Notes under the pieces: model-generated
Databases searched by the model: none
The model's input: only the letters and a program-made list of their open reading frames with translations
What the model was told of the DNA's origin: nothing
Shown: piece after piece, positions 27,893 to 36,309 of the stretch
Position numbering within the stretch: position 1 is the first letter of the stretch
Layout: each line of letters starts with the position of its first letter
From: Defluviitalea phaphyphila
Lineage (GTDB): Bacteria; Bacillota; Clostridia; Lachnospirales; Defluviitaleaceae
Reading direction: 5' to 3'
Assembly: GCF_001466305.1 (NCBI RefSeq)
Contig: NZ_JWID01000002.1
Location: 250,255 to 314,254 of the forward strand
DNA: 64,000 bases
Translations under genes and position numbers: made by a program

Positions 27893-28582
27893 ATGGCTAT
27901 TTATGCAATAGGAGATTTACATTTAAGTGGATTCGTTAATAAGCCCATGGACAAATTTGGACCTATTTGGGAAAATCATCAAGAAGAAATTAAAAAGAAT
28001 TGGTTAGAAATAATTAAGGAAGAAGATACTGTATTAATTCCTGGGGATATTTCTTGGGGAATGACTTTAGAAGAAGCTTATGTAGATTTAGAATATATAA
28101 ATAATTTACCGGGTAAAAAAATATTGGTTAAAGGTAATCATGATTATTGGTGGAAATCTGTATCCAAATTAAATAGCCTTTATGAAAATATGTATTTTTT
28201 ACAAAATAATTTTATACCAGTAGAAAGTTATGCTATTTGCGGTTCAAGAGGATGGATTTGTCCTAATGATATTAAATTTAGCCTTCATGATAAAAAAATA
28301 TATGAAAGAGAAGAAAAACGTTTAAGATTATCTATTGAATTAGCTAATAAAAATAAATATAATAAAATAATTGTTATAATGCATTTCCCTCCTACTAATG
28401 ATAAATTAGAAGGTTCTTTATTTACAAACTTGTTTGAAGAATATAAAGTAGAAAAAGTTATTTACGGTCATCTTCATGGCGAAGATTCTTTCAAATTAGG
28501 ATTAAAAGGATATAAAAATGGAATAGAGTATAAATTAGTTTCTTCAGATTATATTAAATTTAAACCGATTTTAATTGTTTAA
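27893..28582 (+). CDS. Calcineurin-like metallophosphoesterase
   Basis: This 229-residue protein has the family signature: GDLHLSG (Asp8, His10), GDISWGM, GNHDYWW, a histidine in MHFPPT, and YGHLHGE. Two metal ions are bound by these residues. Substrate unknown. AAAGAGGTGC precedes ATG 27893. It lies between the HD-GYP gene and the PilZ gene. Confidence 0.88.
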   Translation: MAIYAIGDLHLSGFVNKPMDKFGPIWENHQEEIKKNWLEIIKEEDTVLIPGDISWGMTLEEAYVDLEYINNLPGKKILVKGNHDYWWKSVSKLNSLYENMYFLQNNFIPVESYAICGSRGWICPNDIKFSLHDKKIYEREEKRLRLSIELANKNKYNKIIVIMHFPPTNDKLEGSLFTNLFEEYKVEKVIYGHLHGEDSFKLGLKGYKNGIEYKLVSSDYIKFKPILIV

Positions 28583-28638
28583 GGTAATAATATTAGAAAA
28601 TTATGTAGATTTTAATATAATTTTAATTATAAAAAATA

Positions 28639-28667
28639 TTGTACTTATATGGAAATTATTGTACAAT
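28639..28667 (+). promoter_or_regulatory. SigA-type promoter of the PilZ gene
   Basis: TTGTAC (28639-28644), 17 bases, TACAAT (28662-28667). The two boxes form an inverted repeat ATTGTAC / GTACAAT. The start codon follows about 36 bases on. Confidence 0.65.
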
Positions 28668-28703
28668 AGTAAATATAAATATTAATTATAGGGGCGTGAA
28701 ACC

Positions 28704-28976
28704 ATGAGTTTTGTAGAAAAAAGAAGGTTTTTACGTTTTGTTGATGAATCAGAAGTTAAGATTAAATTTAAAGATACTATTAATACATATCAAATGAAAA
28801 ATTTTTCAGCAGGAGGATTTATGATTGTTTATGCAGAAGGATTTGAAATAGGAGATATTGTAGATGTTATGATTGATTTTGGTTATGGAGAATTTGCTAC
28901 TAAAGCCAAAGTAAAATGGCAAAAAAAAGATGTAGGTATAGGATTTGAATTTTTAGATACTCAACTATTTTCTTAA
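28704..28976 (+). CDS. Single-domain PilZ protein
   Basis: This 90-residue protein is one PilZ domain, a c-di-GMP receptor. The RxxxR motif is in KRRFLRF near the N-terminus and the (D/N)xSxxG motif is NFSAGG, both intact. AGGGGCG precedes ATG 28704. It has its own promoter and terminator, so it is a one-gene unit. Its output partner is unknown; PilZ proteins usually act by protein contact. Confidence 0.9.
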   Translation: MSFVEKRRFLRFVDESEVKIKFKDTINTYQMKNFSAGGFMIVYAEGFEIGDIVDVMIDFGYGEFATKAKVKWQKKDVGIGFEFLDTQLFS

Positions 28977-28978
28977 AT

Positions 28979-29005
28979 AAAAAGGGCTTAAATAGCTCTT
29001 TTTTT
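28979..29005 (+). terminator. Terminator after the PilZ gene
   Basis: AAAGGGCT / AGCTCTTT (one G-T pair) with a 5-base loop, running into T7. Confidence 0.8.
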
Positions 29006-29038
29006 ATAGTTAATAAAAAGTATAAAAGGAGATATATA

Positions 29039-30400
29039 ATGCAATTACCTATAGAGTTTGAAAAAAAAATGAAAAATATTTTAAAAGATGAATTTAATGA
29101 GTATATAAAATCTTTTAAAAAAGAAAGAAGTTATGGACTTAGAACAAATACTTTAAAAATAACTCCAGAAGAATTAAAGAAGAAGGTGAATTTTAAATTA
29201 ATACCAGTTCCTTGGTGTAAGGAAGGATTTTATTATAAAGAAGAAGATAAGCCAGCAAAACATCCATATTATCATGCAGGATTGTATTATATTCAAGAGC
29301 CTAGCGCTATGTCTCCCGGAGCAGTTTTAGATGTTAGACCAGGAGATAAAGTATTAGATTTATGTGCTGCTCCAGGAGGGAAAAGTACCCAATTAGGAGC
29401 AAAATTAAAACAAAAAGGAGTTTTATTTGCTAATGATATAAGTGCAACTAGAGTTAAAGCATTGATAAAAAATATAGAATTAGCTGGAATTAGAAACGTA
29501 ATCATTACAAATGAATCTCCAGAAAAGTTATCTCAACGATTAGAAGGATATTTTGATAAAATATTAATTGATGCTCCGTGTTCTGGAGAAGGAATGTTTA
29601 GAAAAACTCCAGAAATAATTAAAAATTGGGAGAGCAAAGGGCCAGAATTTTATTGTTCTATACAAAGAGATATTCTTATTCAAGGAGCAAAAATGTTAAA
29701 ACCTGGAGGATATATTTTATATTCTACTTGTACTTTTTCACCAGAAGAAAATGAAGGAATTATAGAGGAATTTTTAAGTAAACATACTAATTTTGAAGTA
29801 GTTCCAATTTCTCATAAAAATGGTTTTAGTCAAGGACGGCCTGATTTAGTAGAAGCTAGAGAAACATTAAAAGGAGCGGCAAGATTATGGCCTCATAAAA
29901 TAAAAGGAGAAGGACATTTTTTAGTTCTTTTAAGGAAGAAAGTAGAAGATATAAAATATCAATTTTCTATACCTAAAAGAACATTATCAAGAGATATATT
30001 AAATAATTTCAATAATTTTATAAAAGAAAATTTTCATGATGAGATAAAGGGAGAATTCGAAATACATGGAGATGGATTGTATTTATTACCAGAAGGTATC
30101 CCAGACCTTAGAGGATTAAGAGTTGTGCGTTCTGGATGGATGTTAGGGAAGTTAAAAAAGAATCGTTTTGAACCTTCCCAAAGTTTTGCTATGGGATTAA
30201 ATAAAGAGATGGTTAAAAATATAATAAACTTTTCATTAGAGGATTCTAATGTAATTAAATATTTAAAAGGAGAAACTCTTTCTATAGAAGGAAATAAAGG
30301 ATGGAATCTTATTTGTGTAGACGGATATCCTTTAGGATGGGGGAAAATTCAAAATAATATGTTAAAAAATAAATATTCTCCTGCATGGAGATGGATTTAA
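29039..30400 (+). CDS. RsmF/NOP2-type RNA (cytosine-5)-methyltransferase
   Basis: This 453-residue protein has the RsmB/NOP fold: an N-terminal RNA-binding part, SAM-binding DLCAAPGGKS, DAPCSGEGMF (Cys of motif IV) and STCTFSPEENE (catalytic Cys of motif VI). The C-terminal 150 residues (GLRVVRSGWMLGKLK onward) form the extra domain seen in YebU/RsmF-like enzymes. It methylates a cytosine in 16S rRNA or tRNA; the site cannot be told from sequence. AAAGGAGAT precedes ATG 29039. Confidence 0.88.
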   Translation: MQLPIEFEKKMKNILKDEFNEYIKSFKKERSYGLRTNTLKITPEELKKKVNFKLIPVPWCKEGFYYKEEDKPAKHPYYHAGLYYIQEPSAMSPGAVLDVRPGDKVLDLCAAPGGKSTQLGAKLKQKGVLFANDISATRVKALIKNIELAGIRNVIITNESPEKLSQRLEGYFDKILIDAPCSGEGMFRKTPEIIKNWESKGPEFYCSIQRDILIQGAKMLKPGGYILYSTCTFSPEENEGIIEEFLSKHTNFEVVPISHKNGFSQGRPDLVEARETLKGAARLWPHKIKGEGHFLVLLRKKVEDIKYQFSIPKRTLSRDILNNFNNFIKENFHDEIKGEFEIHGDGLYLLPEGIPDLRGLRVVRSGWMLGKLKKNRFEPSQSFAMGLNKEMVKNIINFSLEDSNVIKYLKGETLSIEGNKGWNLICVDGYPLGWGKIQNNMLKNKYSPAWRWI

Positions 30401-30416
30401 GTGTATATCAATATAT

Positions 30417-30438
30417 AAAAAGGGCAAAAGCCCTTTTT
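30417..30438. terminator. Bidirectional terminator between rsmF-like and M3 peptidase genes
   Basis: AAAAAGGGC / GCCCTTTTT is a 9-bp stem with a 4-base loop, with A/T tracts on both sides. It overlaps the last two bases of the peptidase gene. Confidence 0.85.
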
Positions 30439-32203
30439 ACATATTGATAAATTTTTCTATATCTTTTTCAATTAATTTAAGAGAATTTCTCCAGAAATCT
30501 AAAGAATGAAGGTCTATATTCATTTTCTTTGCCACATCTACTAAATTATTTTTACCAGTAGAAGCTAGTAAATTATTAAATTCAGGTACAAAATCCTTTC
30601 CTTTTTCTAAATAGATTGCATAAAGTCCTTTAGAGAATAAAAGTCCAAAGGCATAAGGGAAATTATAGTAATTATAATCAGCAGAATAATAATGAGGTTT
30701 ACATATCCACATATAAGGATGAAGATAGTTTTTATCAAGTCCATCTCCATAAGCTTTGATTTGGGAATCTAACATTAATTGATTTAATTCATCAACTGAT
30801 AAAGAATGATTTTCTCTTCTTTTAAAAACTTCATCTTCAAATAAAAAACGACTATATATATCTACAATAACTTGAGTAGAACTCATTAAATCACTTTCAA
30901 GTATGGCAAAGGCTTCTTCTTGACTAGCTTCTTTAAGTGCTGCGTTTATTATAATTGTTTCTGCAAAAATAGAAGCAGTTTCTGCAATAGGCATAGGATA
31001 ATCGCTATTTAAATATGTTTCATTTTTCAAACATTCTCCGTGGTAGCCATGACCTAATTCATGGGCAAGAGTAGTGACATCATTAAACATACCTGTGAAA
31101 TTGCTAAGTATTCTACTTTCTTTTATGGAATGAATATTAGAACAAAAGGCTCCACCTCTTTTGCCTTCTCTAGGTTCAGCATCAATCCATTGTTTTTCAA
31201 AAGCATTTTTAGCAAAATTACCTAAAGAAGGACTAAATTTACTAAAATTTTTTACTATAAAATTCTGTGCTTCTTCATAAGTGAATTTCATTTCTATTTC
31301 TCCTAGAGGAGCAAATAAATCAAAAAATGGCAAACCATTTTTGTGCCCTAAAATTTCTGCTTTTTTTCTAAGATATTTTCTAAAAGAAGGAAGACTTTCT
31401 TTTATAGCTGTAAACATGGCATCTAAAGTTTCTTGATCCATTCGAGAATGAATTAAAGTCATTTCTAAAGGAGAAGAATATCCTCTTATTTTTGATTCTG
31501 TAATAACTTCTCCTTTGATTCCATTTAAAGCGGCAGCAGAAGATTCTGCTATTTTATCATAAGCTTTTAATTCGGCTTCATAAGCTTTTTTTCTGATAGA
31601 AGCATCTTTTTCATAAGCCATATTTCTAACTATAGAAAGGGGTAATTTTTTTTCTTCTCCATCAATATTAATATCCACAAGCAAAGTAGAAGAAAGAAGT
31701 TCTTGAAGTTTTTCCCAAGCTTTTGAACCAGTATTTTTCATTTTAGCTATTAAAACTTCTTCTTTTTCATTTAATAAATATTTAGTTTCTGCAATAAATT
31801 CATTTAAATAAAATGTGTGTTCTTTTAAAAGGTCTGAACAAGAGATCAATGTATCTAAATTTTCAAATTTACTTAACCATTTTTTGAATTTTACTAAAGG
31901 TTCAGCTAAATCGGTTGATTTATTTTCTAATAACTCAATTATTTGAAGAGCCTGTTCATTTTTTGCGTCTACACTTAAGGTAAGAAAAGCAAATTCGTAT
32001 AAACGGCTATATATATTACCAAATTCAATTTGCATTTTAAGGAAAGTTTCTATTTTATATACAGATCCTTCAACTGTATCTAAATTAAACTTTACCCAAT
32101 CGTTAATTTTAGTGATTAATTCAAAACATTTTTTCATATCATTTTTAAATAAATCTGAATCAAAAGAAGGATATAGTTCTTTTAAACTCCAACGCATATT
32201 CAT
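30437..32203 (-). CDS. pepF: M3 family oligoendopeptidase (PepF-like)
   Basis: This 588-residue zinc peptidase cleaves short peptides in the cytoplasm. The zinc motif HELGH is at 381-385, followed by a Glu in the helix with MPIAETASIFAET. The N-terminal helical lid carries KNTGSKAWEKLQ. Length and pattern fit the pepF/M3 group. AGGAGG lies about 11 bases upstream of ATG (complement of 32203). A good promoter is found on the minus strand about 40 bases further upstream. Confidence 0.92.
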   Translation of the reverse strand: MNMRWSLKELYPSFDSDLFKNDMKKCFELITKINDWVKFNLDTVEGSVYKIETFLKMQIEFGNIYSRLYEFAFLTLSVDAKNEQALQIIELLENKSTDLAEPLVKFKKWLSKFENLDTLISCSDLLKEHTFYLNEFIAETKYLLNEKEEVLIAKMKNTGSKAWEKLQELLSSTLLVDINIDGEEKKLPLSIVRNMAYEKDASIRKKAYEAELKAYDKIAESSAAALNGIKGEVITESKIRGYSSPLEMTLIHSRMDQETLDAMFTAIKESLPSFRKYLRKKAEILGHKNGLPFFDLFAPLGEIEMKFTYEEAQNFIVKNFSKFSPSLGNFAKNAFEKQWIDAEPREGKRGGAFCSNIHSIKESRILSNFTGMFNDVTTLAHELGHGYHGECLKNETYLNSDYPMPIAETASIFAETIIINAALKEASQEEAFAILESDLMSSTQVIVDIYSRFLFEDEVFKRRENHSLSVDELNQLMLDSQIKAYGDGLDKNYLHPYMWICKPHYYSADYNYYNFPYAFGLLFSKGLYAIYLEKGKDFVPEFNNLLASTGKNNLVDVAKKMNIDLHSLDFWRNSLKLIEKDIEKFINM

Positions 32204-32239
32204 AGTATATTATTCCTCCTATAAAATATTTCTTTTATA

Positions 32240-32268
32240 ATAATACCCTTATTTTAAACAAAGTACAA
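32240..32268 (-). promoter_or_regulatory. SigA-type promoter of pepF
   Basis: On the minus strand TTGTAC (complement of 32263-32268) and TATTAT (complement of 32240-32245) are separated by 17 bases. Confidence 0.6.
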
Positions 32269-32349
32269 TGTTTTATAAAATAATTGTTTAAGTATTAAAA
32301 ATAAATCATTTTTATAAATAATGAATATAATTAATAATTTTTATATTTA

Positions 32350-32358
32350 TGTTATAAT
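32350..32358 (+). promoter_or_regulatory. Extended -10 promoter of the 3-methyladenine glycosylase gene
   Basis: TGT followed by TATAAT (32353-32358) about 65 bases before ATG 32423. The -35 region (32330-32335) is weak. Confidence 0.4.
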
Positions 32359-32422
32359 AAATATTAATTATAATTAAACAATTAATGGTATTTAAATTTA
32401 AAAATAAGAGGTTGAATCAAAT

Positions 32423-33037
32423 ATGAAAAAATTAAATAGAGATTTTTATGAAAGAGATACTTTAATTGTTGCAAAAGAATTATTAGGGAAATATATAGTA
32501 CATAATGTTGAAGGAGAACAGTTAATAGGAAAAATTGTAGAAACAGAAGCTTATAAAGGAGCTATGGATAAAGCTGCACATAGTTATAAAAATAGAAGAA
32601 CTCCTAGAACAGAAGTTATGTTTGGACCAGCAGGATATGCTTATATTTTTTTAATTTATGGCATGTATTCATGTATGAATATAGTAACTGAAGAAGAAAA
32701 TAATCCTTGTGCAGTGCTAATTAGAGCAGTGGAGCCAATTAAAGGATTTAACAATATGGCAAAAAGAAGATTTAATAAAAATTATAATGAATTAACTAAC
32801 ACACAGAAATTAAATATAAGTAATGGACCGGGAAAACTTTGTCAAGCGTTAAATATTACCATGCAGGACTATGGTACAGACCTTTGTAAAGACAAACTTT
32901 ATATATGTGAAGATAATAAAAAAGAAAAAATTATTATAAAACAAGATAAAAGAATTAATATTAGTTATGCAGAAGAGGCAGCAGAATATCCTTGGAGATT
33001 TTATATAAAAGATAATCCTTATGTGTCAGTAAAATAA
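32423..33037 (+). CDS. DNA-3-methyladenine glycosylase (AAG/MPG family)
   Basis: This 204-residue enzyme removes alkylated purines such as 3-methyladenine and hypoxanthine. The conserved blocks are ARELLGKYIV-like (VAKELLGKYIV), IVETEAYKGAMDKAAHSY (with Glu and Tyr of the active site), GPAGYAYIFLIYGMYSCMN, and NGPGKLCQALNIT. Length is normal. GAGGTTG lies 15 bases before ATG 32423. Gene is monocistronic. Confidence 0.93.
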   Translation: MKKLNRDFYERDTLIVAKELLGKYIVHNVEGEQLIGKIVETEAYKGAMDKAAHSYKNRRTPRTEVMFGPAGYAYIFLIYGMYSCMNIVTEEENNPCAVLIRAVEPIKGFNNMAKRRFNKNYNELTNTQKLNISNGPGKLCQALNITMQDYGTDLCKDKLYICEDNKKEKIIIKQDKRINISYAEEAAEYPWRFYIKDNPYVSVK

Positions 33038-33065
33038 AAGTCAAAATAAGTTAAAAAATTGTTGT

Positions 33066-33095
33066 TTGTTTAACTTATATATTTTTAGATATAAG
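33066..33095 (+). promoter_or_regulatory. Candidate promoter of the superoxide reductase gene
   Basis: TTGTTT (33066-33071), 18 bases, TATAAG (33090-33095); the start codon lies about 40 bases further on. Confidence 0.4.
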
Positions 33096-33132
33096 CAAAT
33101 ACTATTAATGATTATTTTAAAGGAGGATTATT

Positions 33133-33507
33133 ATGCAAAGTTTAGGAGAATTATTACAAACAGGAGATTGGAAAGGAGAAAAGCATGTTCCTGTAATTCA
33201 TATTCCTCAAACTATTAAAAAAGGAGAAACTTTTCAACTTAAAGTATCAATAGGAGATGAAATTAAACATCCTAATGAATTAGAGCATCATATTAAATGG
33301 ATTAAATTATATTATTTCAAAGAAGATGGGAAATTTCCTGTAGAAATTGCCACATTTAATTTTAGTTCTCATGGGGAAGCGGGGGTAATAAGTGAGCCAG
33401 TAGGATGTGTGGATGTTAAACTTAATTCTTCAGGCTTTATTTATGCTATGGCTTATTGTAATATTCATGGTTTATGGGAAAATAAAGTAGAAATAAAACT
33501 AATATAA
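33133..33507 (+). CDS. Superoxide reductase (neelaredoxin type, class II)
   Basis: This 124-residue protein reduces superoxide to hydrogen peroxide in the cytoplasm of anaerobes. The iron ligands are all visible: His18 (with Glu16 and Lys17 in EKHVP), His46, His52, Cys109 and His112 (CNIHGLW). It lacks the N-terminal desulforedoxin domain of class I enzymes. AAAGGAGG precedes ATG 33133. It has its own promoter and a strong terminator, as expected for a stress gene. The electron donor (for example a rubredoxin) is not in this window. Confidence 0.94.
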   Translation: MQSLGELLQTGDWKGEKHVPVIHIPQTIKKGETFQLKVSIGDEIKHPNELEHHIKWIKLYYFKEDGKFPVEIATFNFSSHGEAGVISEPVGCVDVKLNSSGFIYAMAYCNIHGLWENKVEIKLI

Positions 33508-33508
33508 T

Positions 33509-33564
33509 AAAAAGCACTTATGAATAAATCAATTTTTTATAGATTTATTCCATAAGTGCTTTTT
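33509..33564 (+). terminator. Long terminator hairpin after superoxide reductase
   Basis: A long, almost perfect stem runs between 33509-33530 and 33542-33564, with core AAAGCACTTATG / CATAAGTGCTTT and one bulge, followed by T-rich sequence. Confidence 0.85.
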
Positions 33565-33765
33565 ATTATTAGAAATATTGAAATATATAATTTTAACTAT
33601 GCATTTTAATATTTATTATGAAATCAAAAAATACTGATATGAATTTAATTATGTATTATAGTATAAAATATTAATTAAAAAATTTTTATTCTATAAGAGT
33701 TTTAGTTATATTTATTTCAAAATTATGCATACTAAATAAAGATAGAAAATAAGTGGGTGGAAAAT
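33565..33765 (+). promoter_or_regulatory. Intergenic region with a possible SigE-like promoter before the steA-like gene
   Basis: This AT-rich gap has no open reading frame. The best element is ATATTT, 14 bases, then CATACT at 33728-33733. This resembles the mother-cell SigE pattern (ATATT, 14-15 bases, CATAC) as I recall it, but positions 6 and 8 of the second box do not match. No good SigA pair was seen. Confidence 0.25.
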
Positions 33766-34743
33766 ATGAATATAGTTGGAGTTGCTAAAGTAGATTATAA
33801 AACAAAAAATTTAATTCCAAGAATTACATCAAAAGATATAGCAATTATAGACCATGAAGACTTAGATTATGCCTGTGCCTATGGTTTAGCATCTAAAAAA
33901 GTGAGAGCAGTTATAAATACATCTAGTTTTATATCAGGGAAATATCCTAATAGAGGACCTAAAATACTTCTTAATGCAAATATTCCTATTTATGAAAATG
34001 TAGATAAAAATATATTTAAATATATTAAAGAAAATGATACAGTTAAAATTCAAGGAAATATTTTAATTAAAAATAATTTAAAAGTTTTTTTAAAGCCATT
34101 TACTAGAAAACAATATTATATATCTCAAAAAATATCTAAAAAAAACATACAAAATCAGATGAATAATTTTATAGATAATACATTATATTATATGAGGAAA
34201 GAAAAACAACAATTATTTTTATCTAGAAAAACACCTACTTTAAATATAAAAATTTTTAATAGACCAGTTTTAATTGTCATTAGAGGAGAGCATTATATAG
34301 AAGATTTAATTAGGTTAAAAAAGTTTATAAATAAAAATAATCCAGTTTTAATTGGAGTAGATGGAGGAGCCGATGCATTTAATTATATAGAAATTATTCC
34401 AGATATTATTTTTGGAGATATGGATAGTGTGTCAGATTATACTTTAAAAAATACTAAAAATATAATCGTGCATGGTTATCCTAATGGGATATGTCCAGGG
34501 GAAAAGAGATTAAAAAAGCTTAAATTAAACTATAAAAAATATTTCTGTTTTGGAACTAGTGAAGATGCAGCTATATTAATGTCGTACTTTATGGGAGCAT
34601 CTATTATTATAACAGTAGGAAGTCATAATAATATGATTGACTTTTTAGAAAAAAATAGAAGAGGAATGTCAAGTACCATTTTAACTCGTATGCTAACAGG
34701 ATATAAATTAATTGATGCGAAAGGATTTTTTAAGTTATTTTAA
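33766..34743 (+). CDS. SteA-like protein (thiamine pyrophosphokinase-like fold)
   Basis: This 325-residue protein resembles the SteA family described in Corynebacterium in cell separation. The N-terminal part (1-110) is variable. The middle has a GVDGGADAFNYI block and FGDMDSVSDYTL, the Asp-rich nucleotide site shared with thiamine pyrophosphokinases. A hydrophobic segment with SYFMGASIIITVGSHN comes near the end. Family function in Firmicutes is not settled. GTG at 33757 is also in frame, but ATG 33766 with GGGTGG upstream is preferred. The next two genes follow with gaps of less than 20 bases, so the three form one operon. Confidence 0.7.
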   Translation: MNIVGVAKVDYKTKNLIPRITSKDIAIIDHEDLDYACAYGLASKKVRAVINTSSFISGKYPNRGPKILLNANIPIYENVDKNIFKYIKENDTVKIQGNILIKNNLKVFLKPFTRKQYYISQKISKKNIQNQMNNFIDNTLYYMRKEKQQLFLSRKTPTLNIKIFNRPVLIVIRGEHYIEDLIRLKKFINKNNPVLIGVDGGADAFNYIEIIPDIIFGDMDSVSDYTLKNTKNIIVHGYPNGICPGEKRLKKLKLNYKKYFCFGTSEDAAILMSYFMGASIIITVGSHNNMIDFLEKNRRGMSSTILTRMLTGYKLIDAKGFFKLF

Positions 34744-34760
34744 TAAGTCAGGTGATTATA

Positions 34761-35477
34761 TTGGATGAAAAGGTATCAGTAATAATTCCTGTTTATAATG
34801 AAGAAAAAAGAATAGAAAAAACTATTAAAGGACTTATAAATATTAAAGAAATAGGAGAAATTATTATTGTAGATGATGGTTCAAAAGATAATACAAAGGA
34901 AGTGGTTTATAAAATTAAAAATAAAAAAATATTATATTACAGATTTAAAAAAAATTTAGGTAAAGGTGCTGCTTTAAGAAAAGGAGTAGAAATTTCTAAA
35001 TATCCCATAATAGCGTTTTTAGATGGAGATTTAGGAAATACTTCTAAAGAAATAATTAAATTAATAAAACCAATTTTACAAAATAAAGCAGATGTTACTA
35101 TTGCTTGTTTTCCGAAGCCTAGTATTAAAGGTGGTTTTGGAATTGTAAAAAAAGTTTCTAAAATAGGCGTTAAATTTTTAACAGGAAAAGAAATTAAAAA
35201 TCCTATTTGCGGTCAAAGAGTTATGAAAAAAGATATTCTTTTGAATATAGAAATACCTAATAGATTTGCAGTTGAAGTAGGGATGATTATTGATATATTA
35301 AATCAAAATTTTAAAATAAAAGAAATTCCAGTTATGATGAAACATAGAGAAACAAAAAGAGATCTTAAAGGATTTCTTCATAGAGGAAAAGAATTAAAAG
35401 ATATAATATATATTTTAATAAAAAAATACTATAAATTAAAAAAATATAAAACTATATTAGATAATGGTGAAGTATGA
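34761..35477 (+). CDS. Family 2 glycosyltransferase
   Basis: This 238-residue protein starts VSVIIPVYNEEKR and has VDDGSKDNT and the metal-binding FLDGDLGN, all typical of GT-A family 2 transferases. No membrane helix is apparent, although the C-terminus is Lys-rich. TTG 34761 with AGGTGAT upstream is the probable start; GTG 34752 is inside that site. It overlaps the next gene by ATGA. Its sugar donor and acceptor are unknown, but pairing with an MraY-like protein suggests a polyprenyl-phosphate-linked sugar. Confidence 0.85.
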   Translation: MDEKVSVIIPVYNEEKRIEKTIKGLINIKEIGEIIIVDDGSKDNTKEVVYKIKNKKILYYRFKKNLGKGAALRKGVEISKYPIIAFLDGDLGNTSKEIIKLIKPILQNKADVTIACFPKPSIKGGFGIVKKVSKIGVKFLTGKEIKNPICGQRVMKKDILLNIEIPNRFAVEVGMIIDILNQNFKIKEIPVMMKHRETKRDLKGFLHRGKELKDIIYILIKKYYKLKKYKTILDNGEV

Positions 35478-36292
35478 TTTTATATTTATTAGGAGGAATA
35501 ATATCTTTTGGTATATCATTTTTTTGGAAAACTTTAATTCTTGAATTTCTTTTAAATCATAATATAAAAGCTTTAAATTATAAGAAAAAAGAAATCCCTG
35601 TAGGTACTGGAATATTAATATTATTATCTACTATAATTTCAAGTTTTTTTCTTCTTTTTATTACTAATGAGCCTATTATGTATTTTATATATTTATTTGG
35701 ATTTTCTTTAATAGGATTTGCTGGAATATTAGATGATTTAGTAGGAGAAAATAATATAAAGGGATTAAAAGGACATTTCGGAAAAATGTTTAAAGGAGAG
35801 TTAACCTCTGGAGGATTAAAAGCATTAATAGGAGGCATATCCTCATTGTTTGTTGCATTTTCTTTTTCAATGGATGTATTTGATTTATTTATAAATACTT
35901 TATTAATTTCACTTTTTATTAATGCAATGAATTTATTTGACGTTAGACCTGGAAGGACAATTAAAGTTTTTATTATGATTAGTATTATTATTTGGATATT
36001 ATCAAAAAATCCAGATAGATTTCTTACTATTTTATTAATAGGAAGTATTATACCTGTTATAAAAGGAGAATTAAGAGAAGAATATATGCTAGGAGATGTT
36101 GGGTCGAATATATTAGGTTATACTCTTGGATTTACTAGTGCAATATCTTTAAATTTATATACAAAAATTTTTTTCGTTATGATTTTGATATTAATTCATA
36201 TTTTAGGAGAAATTACATCTATAACTTTTTTAATTAATAAAAATCCATTACTTCGATATATAGATAAATTAGGACAAAAAAATAACGGATAA
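35474..36292 (+). CDS. MraY/WecA-superfamily membrane protein, divergent
   Basis: This 272-residue protein has about nine membrane helices. It keeps elements of the UDP-HexNAc:polyprenyl-phosphate transferase family: Asp87-Asp88 in AGILDDLVG, NAMNLFD (153-156 NLFD) and GDVGSNILGY at 207-216. It lacks the Asp-Gly repeat after NLFD, reading VRPGR instead of the usual DG-rich loop, and it is shorter than MraY. It probably uses a different substrate or has an altered active site. ATG 35474 overlaps the stop of the glycosyltransferase. A terminator hairpin covers its end. Confidence 0.7.
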   Translation: MILYLLGGIISFGISFFWKTLILEFLLNHNIKALNYKKKEIPVGTGILILLSTIISSFFLLFITNEPIMYFIYLFGFSLIGFAGILDDLVGENNIKGLKGHFGKMFKGELTSGGLKALIGGISSLFVAFSFSMDVFDLFINTLLISLFINAMNLFDVRPGRTIKVFIMISIIIWILSKNPDRFLTILLIGSIIPVIKGELREEYMLGDVGSNILGYTLGFTSAISLNLYTKIFFVMILILIHILGEITSITFLINKNPLLRYIDKLGQKNNG

Positions 36293-36309
36293 CATCATCC
36301 GTTATTTTT
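36280..36309. terminator. Bidirectional terminator between the MraY-like gene and pfp
   Basis: AAATAACGGAT / ATCCGTTATTT is an 11-bp stem with a 6-base loop. Both convergent stop codons lie within it. T-rich sequence follows on both strands. Confidence 0.85.
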
